Shown here: positions 33,566-44,663 of the stretch, one piece after another
Position numbering within the stretch: position 1 is the stretch's first letter
Layout of the letters: each line of letters starts with the position of its first letter
Assembly: GCF_001039355.2 (NCBI RefSeq)
Contig: NW_019775447.1
Location: 518,722 to 582,721, forward strand
DNA from: Lingula anatina
Taxonomy: Eukaryota > Brachiopoda > Lingulata > Lingulida > Lingulidae
Length of the DNA: 64,000 bases
Direction of reading: 5' to 3'
Notes under the pieces: model-generated
Told to the model about the DNA's origin: nothing
The model's database searches: none
The model's input: only the letters and a program-made list of their open reading frames with translations
Program-made: the position numbers and the translations under genes

Positions 33566-36500
33566 ATGGCAAAGTTCAGGACCTGCAATGATGCTAGCTT
33601 CTTCAGGTAATAATAACACTGGATTACAAATCTCTGGGTACCCTGAGGTTAGATAACAATTTCACCATGTTCATGTACATTGTAGGCCGACTCAAAAGAG
33701 TGTCTGTAGTGAAGGCGGTCATAACTGATGATTAACATGTCAATACAATTAAAAGTTACAGCTGTGGACATGAAAATTATTTGTTCTTGTTCTTCTGTTT
33801 AAGTTTTTCAGCTTTTTTGACAGAGGAGATCCTGGAAACTTTTTAAAATGACAAACTACATAGATCTACTGTATGATATATCATTATTTTCAGATTAAAG
33901 ACCGGTTTTAAATTTAATGCTTATACAGTACATGTACATGTATTGTGACTTGTCATTGCCAAAGAAGTAACATATTTATATACAATAGAGCTTCACTGAT
34001 ATATTATGACAAATGATTTACATATGAAATTCAACATACATACATGTACAGGCTGTATGTACTGGGAAAAGACATTATAATATATGCATGTAAAATGCAC
34101 ATCCACATGTATCATGTATACAACAGATATTAATTAGTACTATGTATAAAACAGATAGGTTACATTCATTGTAGATGTACATGTATATCTTTCCTATTTG
34201 TTATGTGCAGGAGGCAGAAATATGGTCTAGTGCTGAAGTATACAGCTTGTATTGGAGATGCTGAAATTGAGGACAATGTGGCCAAGATACCTTTGAACAG
34301 AGATGATGGCAGTGATAAGTTGATCCTCCAATTCAGATTCTACAAGAATGGTGCCATCAGGGTGACAGTTGATGAGGCCCAGCCTTTGAGGCCTAGGTAT
34401 TCCATACCAGAAGGGGATGTGCTGGAGAAGAATATTGAAGGATACCGGTACCTTTTAGCATATTTTTTTAAATTTTAATTTAATATGAAAAGGTTTTTTA
34501 TTAATATAAATATTATACAATCCTGGAATTTATCAAATGAATGTACAATTTGAATTAATATGAATTAAAGGCCATTTTGTCATTGGTTTATTTGATTAGT
34601 GAAGTGATAGGTCATAGATTCATGAGTGAGAACTTTTTTTCGGGAAAAACAGAAAATTTTCAACTCTGAAACATTGACTTGTATTGATTTCATTGATCTT
34701 CATTAGTGAAATGTTTATTAATAGGCAGATTGATCTGAAAGCCATGTTGATATACATATATAATGGATATTATTCTATAAACTTCAGCATTACTGTTGTA
34801 AAGCAATCAGCAAGTGCCATGATCTTGAAGCTGTATGACTCAGAATTATCAGTGGTGTCACAGCCATTTACTGCTAAGATTTCATGTGCTGGCCAAACAG
34901 TATTTAGCCTCAATTCATACAATTTCTTCAGGATTGAATGCTACAGAAAGAAATCATACATGTAAGTTCATTATGCAGCTTTTTATGCAGCAAGAATATA
35001 CAGTAGATATTGAGAAAACTATTCTGTTAATATGTATCATTAAGACATCGCTGAAATATTGTAAAATGTTAACGTTATGAATTATGATTATAAAGAATTA
35101 TAAAAGTCATTTTAGATGTCAGCAACTTGCAAGGAATTGGACATTGGTATTGTTGTTTTGGTGGTATTGGGCAATAGTCACTGTTAAATAATTTCATGCT
35201 ATTATTGATTCCTTTATCTGAATCTTAGGTCCCAGCAAAATGTCACTGGATTACAACCAGGCAAGAGAAAGGCATCTGATAGCACAGAAGATGAACCACC
35301 ACTAAAGAAAAGCAAAAGCAAAGATGGCAGCAAAAATCTTAAAGTAAGGACAATAAACACCAATATTCCTTGGCATAAATTTACACCAAAGCACATTTTT
35401 ACTTCATTCCTTAATATACCTGCTATAGCACTGTTGACCTTTAATTTGTGAACACAGAACATTTTTGAAATAATTTTCAGATCATTTCTATGATATTTTA
35501 TTTGTTGTTCAATTTGATTTAGACATGAATGTCAGATGAAGGAATGGAAACATATGTAGTTACAGCTTTTTGTATTATAAATTTGTAGCCTACTGTTGAA
35601 CTGAACCAAGGTCTGTGGGAAGAAGACTACCAGGGGGTGGTTGATTCTAAACCATATGGTAAGCTCTCAGTTTGTCATCATACATCTTTATAAAGGAAAT
35701 CATTTTAATTGTTTTAAATTACAGTAACTGTTCCAATTATTTTCAAACTGAAACAACACTCTTTCACAGAGGAATATACTGTAATTTGCTTGTGTATGAG
35801 GGAAAGATTGTGTGATGGCAAGGTTGTCTTCTTTTTGTTATTTCAGTGTGCAGCTCTTGTAATTTAATTTAACATGTTCAGGTGCTGTACCTAGCAAATA
35901 CCACTGATTCAGTTATTTATTACACCTGAATTAATGTATTGAAGTTTAGTTTAATTCAGTTGAAATTTTTACTAATAAATATGATCCCTTTTATATGGCA
36001 GGGCCAAGCTCTATTGGTGCAGATGTAGTTTTTGTTGGGTTTCAACATCTTTATGGTCTACCTGAACATGCTCTTAGACTCTCACTGGACAATACAGAGT
36101 AAGTCTTCTGGCTTTGTGGTTTTCTTTGATCATGTTCATGTTGCAGGATTAAATTAATTATACTGGGAACAGTCTTTATTGCATCATTTTACAATGCAAG
36201 ACAACAAAAATGTAAAAATGTGATGATGAAAAATGAGGGTGATGAAAACACTGGTGAAGTCTTTTTAGTATTTATGTTATTCTTGCAGAAAACACAATTT
36301 TGCTTATCAGTACATCAGTTTCTACCCTAAACATTGATATGAGAACTACATCCTACTTTATTATATTTGATATTTATGAACAATTCTGTAGTTTTCCTCC
36401 CCATAGTTTTTAACATATTTCATCACATTATGGTCATGTTTAAAATACTTTTATCTTTTTATAACTTAAGAAGATGTGATAAAAACTCAGCATCTGCACC

Positions 36501-39500
36501 TAATGGCACCTTTCAAGTACATTGATAAGCACAGAAATGTCCAAAATGTTATGGGGGAGAACAGATGTCACTCAGAGGGGAAATGCTGTAGAATTCCCCT
36601 CATCTAACAAAGTAATATTTTAACATTTTCACAATACTGTCAACTTGAACAGTTAATTGCTATACTACATTATGTATGAATATATTTAGGTCTTTGGAAA
36701 TATTTCTTTCGTTCTAGGATGTCTTCCCCTATCAAGTTATATAATGCAGATCACTATGGTTATGCTGTTGGCTCCACTATGTCCTTGTATGGGAATGTAC
36801 CTGCTGTAATTGCTCACAGGTAAATTTTAGTTCCATCTTATGTTATACACACTTAAAATTGCTGTCCTTTAGTTTTCTCAGTGATCGGAAATCATTTCAT
36901 CTTCACTCACATTCTCTGGTTGATCATTTTGATTGTTATTTTCAGCCCAGACATAACAGTAGGGTTCATGTGGCTGAATGCTTCAGAAACCTGGGTCAGC
37001 ATCAGCAAANCGAAACCTGGGTCAGCATCAGCAAGCAGGAAAAGGTGGGTAATTATTGCAAATAATTTACAAAATAATTGCAGGTTAAAAAAATTGTGTG
37101 AATATGAATGGTGCTTATTTGACCTTTAAAGTTGTTAATTTTGATTAATTGAAAATTTTACAGACACGTAATGAAAGACCCCAAGTGATGACCCACTGGG
37201 TCTCAGAGAGCGGTGTGATGGACATGTTCTTTATGCCTGGACCCTCACCTTGGGACATATTCAAACAGTATGCAGACTTGACAGGAAAAAGCACATTGCC
37301 TCCAGTAAGTTAATTATATGGCAGAAAAGACTAAATAGAAAATATTCAATTGTAGACATGTATACTTAAGCGTGGTACTGTCTGAAGAGAAATGACCCCA
37401 CACCATGCCACACACCAAATGTATAATTAGAGTCCAAGAAATTTGGAATGTAGTATCAAATATTCCCGTGGCTTCATCTTTACAGAGATAAGTCATTTAA
37501 ATGCTTTTCAACAAATGTTAATGCCAACCTTTTGTACTTTTTTTTTTATCTCAAATACTTCCTCTTCTTCAGAAAGTGAAAAATGATGAATTGTTTAACT
37601 TTTAAACCAATATCATTCATGATAAGCTTAGGATTTTGGCATTGGATCATCAATATTATATTCAATAAATAAAATTTCTGTGTTTTCCCAGCTGTTTGCC
37701 TTAGGGTATCACCAGTGCAGGTGGAATTATGATGATGAAGCAGATGTCAGAAGGTCAGTTATATTGTTTGTTGAGTTTGAAAAGTACTACATGTACATGT
37801 TTGCGGCCATTGTCATCTGCCTGGAAAAGTGGAGTTCAAAAAAGGAACTATGTCTTATTTCTGTAGGCTGAAAATTGTTGTAAAACTTTGTATTGTATGC
37901 TTAAATTGCAAAAGTTTCATACTTTTATTGTCTATTTTTACCTACAAAAGTTGATTATAATGCTCATTCATTCAGTTAATATTGTCAACCCTTGTTTTCT
38001 TGCAGTGTTGATGCTCGCTTGGAAGAACAGCAGATCCCATATGATGTCATATGGCTGGATATAGAGCACACAGATGGAAAAAGGTAAAAGTACAGTATAT
38101 TCAGGCACCAAACATTTATTTAAATAACACTAGAAGATAGTGTATTGACCATTTGTTTATTTATTTGCAATGCCGACACAAAAGAGTAAAAAAAAACAAT
38201 ACATGTAGTCTGACCATGGCACCCTGAGTTTCAAGATTCTGTCAATAATTTATTTATGGACAGCACATGCATGTCATTTTCAGTAGCTTATATTGTAATA
38301 GGAATCAAAATCTCTTACGAGTATTCTGATTTGATCATTGTTTGGCATTAATGTGTGTCATGTGGAGAATTCAATAAATCATCAAGTAAACTTTATTCCA
38401 GATATTTTACATGGGACAAGGCCAAGTTTCCAGACCCCAAAGCCCTCATCAATGATTTGGCAAGAAAAGGACACAAGGTGGTGACAATTGTTGATCCACA
38501 CATAAAAAAGGACCCAGATTATTACATTTTTAGAGAAGGTACTGAGAAAGGCTACTTTATCAAGGATTTCACAGGGAAAGATTGTGTAGGAGAGTGCTGG
38601 CCAGGTGAGGTCTCACTTTTTGTGATGTGTCAACTTGCCAACATGCTAGATTACTTTTTTAAAAGTGAATCTTTTAATGTAGTAGACTGTGGTTAATGAG
38701 ATTAAATGTTCTTCTGCCTTGTTTTATTATGATTGAATAGCATGATTTAATTACATCATTATTTTTTTCTCGACAATGGCATAAATTTTTACAAAAGGTG
38801 ACAGCTGCTGGCTTGACTACACCAATCCTGAGGTACGTGATTACTGGGCCAGTCAATTTTCCTTGGAGAAATACCAAGGATCTACTTTACAGCTGCATAT
38901 ATGGAATGACATGAATGAACCTTCCATCTTTGGTAACCCAGACACTACTATGACCAAGGACGCAGTTCATTACAAGGGATGGGAGCACAGGGATTTACAC
39001 AATGTGTATGGAATGTACCAGGTTAGTACACAGTATATATGGTATGTACCAGGTTAGTACACAGTGTGTATGGAGTGTACCAGGTTAGTACACAGTATAT
39101 ATGGTATGTACCAGGTTAGTACACAGTATATATAGAATGTACCAGGTTAGTACACAGTATATATGGTATGTACCAGGTTAGTACACAGTGTGTATGGAAT
39201 GTACCAGGTTAGTACACAGTATATATGGTATGTACCAGTTTAGTACACAGTATATATGGAATGTACCAGATTAGTACACAGTATATATAGAATGTACCAG
39301 GTTAGTAGTAATAGTACACAGTATATATGGAATGTACCAGGTTAGTACACAGTATGTATGGAATGTACCAGGTTAGTACACAGTGTATATAGAATGCACC
39401 AGGTTGTTTTAGAAGACTTAAGTTGGTTTATTACCTGTATGGAAAGTGTCTTGTTTTCTTTCAGTTGATAGACAGTGTTTATGGAAATATGTTGGGCAGG

Positions 39501-42500
39501 TGCAAGGGTCGATCTACTGGTTTATATCATTTGCATGCATGCTTTACTTTCAATTATACTTATCACACAATAATCCTATATATTTTCAGCAAATGGCAAC
39601 CTATAAGGGACTTTTAGACAGGTCATCTGGAAAAGAGAGACCATTTGTGCTGTCAAGAAGCTTCTTTGCTGGTTCACAGAGATGGGGTATGTACAGATGA
39701 AAGTCATGTGTAGAATATGATAATAGCTAAAAATAGGTGTAATATTATTGCTTACATTGAAATTAATAAGAAATGATATAATATGTCGGTTATGTTTTTG
39801 TAGAGAAAAACATATAAGCTAAATTGACACATGGAATAAATATTCAACTATGAAAATTGTGACTGGTTTTGTTTTAATATTATCAGTTAATGGGATAACT
39901 AGTTTATTACCAAGTTTTTGCTAATACAAATTTTACACCTTAGAAAAACTCACTGCCATATTTTGATTGAAACATTGTGAACATTGTGTTTTAGGGGCTG
40001 TATGGACAGGGGACAATGTTGCCAGCTGGGAACACCTGAAACTCTCAATGCCAATGCTGATGACACTCAATCTCTTCGGTATCAATTTGTGTGGGACAGA
40101 TGTAGGGGGATTTGAAGGGGAACCAACTGCAGAACTGCTTACAAGGTGGTACCAGGTAATATTATTTATTACAGTCAGATCGTAAGTTTATATGGGTTTG
40201 TTGATGTTGTATTCCTTTCCTTTATGAATTCAATTCTGAAGTGATTTGTTTCAGAATATTTTTTTTGGATTAACATATTTTTAGACTTTCAGACTCAGGC
40301 TGAGAGGAAAGAAACAACATTTGTGTCACTGGGATTTGAGACTTAAGGCTGTAGACTATAAATAGACATTTAAGCATTCATCTTGATGATGTTCAGTGGG
40401 ATTATATATTTACACAAACATTGAAAAGAAAACAAAGTGCAAAATACAGTGTATTTTATATTGCAGACTGCTGCATACCAACCATTCTTTAGAGAGCATT
40501 CAACAAAAGGAAGCAAAAGAAGAGAGCCCTATCTTCAGCCTCCTGAACACCTAGAGGCCATCCGACAAGCCATCTATGCCAGATATAGACTGCTGCCATA
40601 CTGGTATACACTATTCTATGAGGCTGAAATTCACTGTAGGCCAGTTATAAGACCCTTGTGGGTGGAGTTTCCTAAAGAAGAGCAGACATTTACAGTGGAA
40701 GATTGTTTTATGATAGGTAGTCAAGATTTTATGATGAAAGTAGACTAATTGCATTTAGAAGTGCTACATAGAAAATTGGTACTTGTTAGTTTATTTGGGG
40801 GGGGGGGGTGCAACCCACTTAAGATGGCATGCAATTTAACTGCAAGTATTGTGTTTCTTTGGGTAAATCTGTATATATAAGTGAGGTTTGTCTTCTCCAC
40901 AATCCTTAATTCATGGTGATGATTTTTTTTTTTTTTTTTTGCTTCCAGGAAATGCTCTTTTGGTTCACCCTGTAACTACTGCTGCTGCTAAATCAGTTGA
41001 AGTCTATTGTCCAGGGGAGAAAGAGGTGAGGAGAGTGGTCAAACATCAGAATGTCTGAATTATGCAAGATCTTTTGAGTATTCATAAAATTATTGTGTTT
41101 TTCAAGTATCCAAGGCAAAGCTGGGGTCTTACTGTAATGTGGTCTTTTGATGAGAAAAGTTCTTGTGGTTATCAGACTAAAGTGTGAATAGGCTTTTTTA
41201 ACAACATAAGGACTTGTTCCATTTCACCTTAAGAAATAGATTAGTTTGATTCAGTCTCTGTGCCTCACCCTGCACTTCAGAGTAATGATGGCAACTCTTC
41301 ATTAAGGTTCAGTGGGAAGGCATGGTGGCCTGATGATAGAGGTGGCTTTCCAGCCAGGGGCATAACCAGACCACTTAAAATTGTACGCACAGATTTTGAA
41401 AATTCCCAGGTACGCTTATATTCCGTGAAAAATACACTGAATTTATGGAGAATAATATCATGGTTGGCTCAAAAAATTGTACGCACAGTGCATCCATGCG
41501 TATGCCTGGTTACGCCCCTGCCAGTAGACTGAAACTCAGGGAAATATGCCCAAAATGTACATGATTTGTTTACATTTTGGTTTACCATGCTTTGACATGA
41601 ATATATTATGGCCACATTTGTGGTCTAATCTAATACAGAAATCGATATCCTAAATTTAGATTTCAAAGATCATGTATATATTCAAAATCTTCATTTGACT
41701 TGTAGCTCTGGTATGATGTTGACAGTAACTTAGCCTTGAATGGTGGACAGAGACATGAGGTTGCAGTCACACTTAAAAAGGTAATGATTGATACCATTCT
41801 TTTAGTCTAAGTATGGCAAATCAACCCAAGACAGTTTAAAATTTCACATTTATTGAAAGAAACCCACATTATTATTCATACCATTTGATCATTGTTTTGA
41901 AATGATCAAATGAAATATCCACAAAAGCCTTAGTTTCCAAACCTTTTGAGAAATTATTTTGATGCATTAAATAATCAGGTTATGTTGAATATTTCCAGAC
42001 TCCAGTGTTTCAGAGGGGAGGGACTATTATCCCTCGAAAGGCAAAGATTCAGCTGTCATCAGAGCTCATGAAAGATGATCCTGTAATTCTTTATATTGGT
42101 TTAGATTCTCAGGTACTAGTCTATAGGTTGAAAGTGTTACAGTGAGGCTTTTTAAAAATATAAGATGAAATTATTTTTCATATCAAACTTAAAGAGTCAT
42201 TTTGATAGAATATTTTAGAAAATATATTACTGTTTATTTAATTGATGTAGTTTAAATTACAGTCTTCATATACTTATACCACTGAAATAGTTGTTTTTCA
42301 TAAAATATTTATCATAAAGGTCAATGTTTTTTTAATTTACAGGGAGCTGCATGTGGCACACTTTATATAGATGATGGACATTCATTTGATTATAAATCTG
42401 GGAATTATCTTTACTTGGAATACTCTTTCAAAGAAGATAGAATTGAGTGCAGGTTAGATATTGAGACAAACATACTTTTTTCATTTTCTCTTTTCTCTGC

Positions 42501-43615
42501 TCAGATATGCTAGTTTAGATTTTGAAAAATAAATTACATCACTGATTATTTCAAAGTAGCAAAGACAAAGAGATGTAGGCCATAACAAGAGATGAACTGA
42601 ACATTTTTTGGTCTTTTCAGAGTGAATTCTTGCAACTATAAACCCCAGTCTTCAGTGAACAAAATGTACATAGTTGGAATGGAAAAAAGGCCAGTGTCTG
42701 CAACATTAGTTCAAGGTGGGCTTCCCTAGGATTTTGAAACAATAGTTTATAAGTATATGGGCTAATCTTGTGTCATCTCCAAGTGCCATATCCAAGGATG
42801 TGGGTAATCTTGTCATGGCACAGTTTTGTCTTTTGCGCTCTTCAGCAAGTACAATTAGAAACAAGGCAGCAAAGCTGTCAAATGTGCAGAAAACAAGAAA
42901 GAAAAAATGATGCAATCAAGCTCGTATACCAAATTGAGCTGTATGTAATTCATTTTTGTAACTATAAATATACATAAGTAAGGCAGTTTTCCTTTTAGAG
43001 CATTTGTAGTGGCAGTACACAAAATTTGTATCAATTTTGATACAGTGTTACATAATGCTTAACAGCTTATAATAACATTAATTTTAAATTGTTCAATGCA
43101 GGTAACACAGATATTTGGATAATGTGACTAGCAAAGGTCTTAAGGCCCATGGAAATTTGATGTCACACCTTATAAATGCCAATATGTACACAAGTACTGA
43201 AATGTGTAATTTTCATTTCCAACACTTATTACATAATACACAATAACCAATTTATGTCATTTTTAAATGATCAACTAAAAAATGGTTAAGATGGGAAAAA
43301 TATCGACAGAACAATTTTAAATGTCCAGTTTGCTCCATTCTGAGATTAAGAACATAGTGAGGGACTGAATCTGACAAACTGCACTGACTCGAGTTCATTT
43401 CCATTTTTGACTCTTTATTACACAATACATAACAAAAAGCTGACAAATTGCAAATTTTTTTGCAGCACTAATCCACTTCATTTTTTTTTCTTCTAGAATC
43501 TGCCTCTACAGAACTGCAGCTCACCTACAACTCTGGGACAAAATGTTTGACGTTACCTGTGATGGAAGTGCCAGTGTGGAAACCGTGGACTATACAGCTG
43601 AACTACAACTCCTAG
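33566..43615 (+). CDS. Neutral alpha-glucosidase, GH31 family (GANC/GANAB type)
   Basis: A GH31 retaining alpha-glucosidase cleaving terminal alpha-glucosyl residues. Exons: 33566-33606, 34211-34447, 34788-34961, 35229-35343, 35589-35658, 36002-36098, 36718-36819, 36946-37044 (contains an N artefact), 37164-37304, 37692-37753, 38006-38083, 38402-38604, 38798-39021, 39590-39686, 39995-40155, 40467-40716, 40949-41025, 41706-41780, 41999-42112, 42343-42452, 42621-42715, 43497-43615; phases close at about 904 residues, near human GANC (914). The nucleophile Asp is in HIWNDMNEP (about residue 502) and the acid/base Asp in AVWTGDN (about residue 578). Also seen: [30 protein letters not shown] and [12 protein letters not shown]. 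No signal peptide or ER-retention tail is visible, favouring GANC over ER glucosidase II, unless an upstream exon is missed. Residues about 155-185 carry an unusual basic insert. Confidence 0.93.
37010..37010. other. Contig join (N) inside a glucosidase exon, with a 23-nt duplicated end
   Basis: The 23 nt before the N (GAAACCTGGGTCAGCATCAG plus CAA) recur immediately after it. Read literally the exon is out of phase; counting the repeated unit once gives a 73-nt exon that keeps the frame, with protein [17 protein letters not shown]. Confidence 0.9.
39010..39408 (+). repeat. 31-bp minisatellite containing copies of an exon end and its splice donor
   Basis: Thirteen units at a 31-bp period, with one 9-bp insertion near 39305. 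The first unit is the end of glucosidase exon 13 plus its donor (GTACCAG|GTTAGT), so the tandem units copy a real exon-intron boundary. Most units keep CAG|GTTAGT intact; a few have ACCAGT or ACCAGA, and the last has GTTGTT. Confidence 0.9.
41355..41520. mobile_element. 166-bp MITE with CAGGGGC termini
   Basis: Begins CAGGGGCATAACCAG and ends CTGGTTACGCCCCTG, an imperfect inverted repeat. It is flanked by CCAGC and CCAGT. A subterminal motif TTGTACGCACAG occurs twice inside in the same orientation. It sits in a glucosidase intron. Its length and terminal hexamer match the element at 30536, suggesting the same broad group (hAT- or Kolobok-like). Confidence 0.6.
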
Positions 43616-44663
43616 TACCAGTAAATCTGCAGAGAAGTCTTGCCAAATGAAATGCTAAAAACTGGACATGTAAATTTCTGATTTATAACATGGAAGTTGA
43701 AATAATTTTTGCTAAGCTACATTTAGTTTTGTTAGTGTACAGCATTTTCATTACATAGGAGTGTCGAGTGCATGCCTTGTGAAGAAATGTGTATTTAGCA
43801 AAAACTTTTATGCAATTTGTATTAAGAAATTTTACTGTCATTTTGCTCAAACTATTGTTTGTTTTGTAAAACAAGTCATTTTAAGCTGCAATTCCACGAG
43901 TAAAAATAGATCGAGTTTGGTATTGCACTTCTTTTTATTCACTTGTTTTATCTAATAGCTTTACAGCACCAAAGCAGATGGCAACTTGAATATATGTACA
44001 CACAAATTACTGAATAATAATGGCAGTAACTCTGTCATAATAAAGGCTTTTGTGATGTTCTGAAGAATACATATTAACGTATTTCCCAAAAACTTTGAAG
44101 ATAGTTTAGGCATTTCTCATTTAATGGAATACAATAACAAAAAGATAAATATGTTAGTGATATCATTTAACCCAATGGATATAACAATGTCTCTCTTGAA
44201 CCTAATATGTATAAACATATTTTCACATTTTTGGCTAAGCCTGCAGTTCCTTTAAATGGTAATTTTCATTATGTTGAGTGTTAAGAACTATGATACTTAA
44301 TATATCATGTTTGGTAGATATACATAATTCAGTTACAATGGGTACATTGACATGCAGTTTCATGATAGATTTCTTTAATTAACTTAAAGCAATTCATTGG
44401 AGATCTCTTCAATATAATTCTGACTGGTTGCCATGAAGCTGGCCAAGAAGTAGCTGTGTGTGTGTATTTGTGATGCATTTGCCAAAAATAAATAAAATAC
44501 TGAATTTCCGAACCTGTCATCTTTTCGTCCTTAACATTTTTCTACTGAACTATCTATATTCACAACTTGCTTTTAATGTAAAATGAAAGACGACATTTTT
44601 TCAAAAAGAAAAGTAACAGCCCAAAAAAATCCAGACTGAAAAAAACCTCAAGTCCTTCACATT
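43616..44663. other. Convergent 3' ends of the glucosidase and SEC23IP genes
   Basis: Holds the 3' untranslated regions of both genes. AATAAA signals for the plus-strand gene occur at 44039-44044 and 44491-44496. A minus-strand signal (TTTATT on the plus strand) is at 43934-43939, so the two transcripts may overlap. Confidence 0.5.
44039..44044 (+). terminator. AATAAA polyadenylation signal of the glucosidase gene
   Basis: Canonical signal about 425 bp after the stop codon. A second AATAAA cluster at 44487-44496 is an alternative. Confidence 0.45.
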
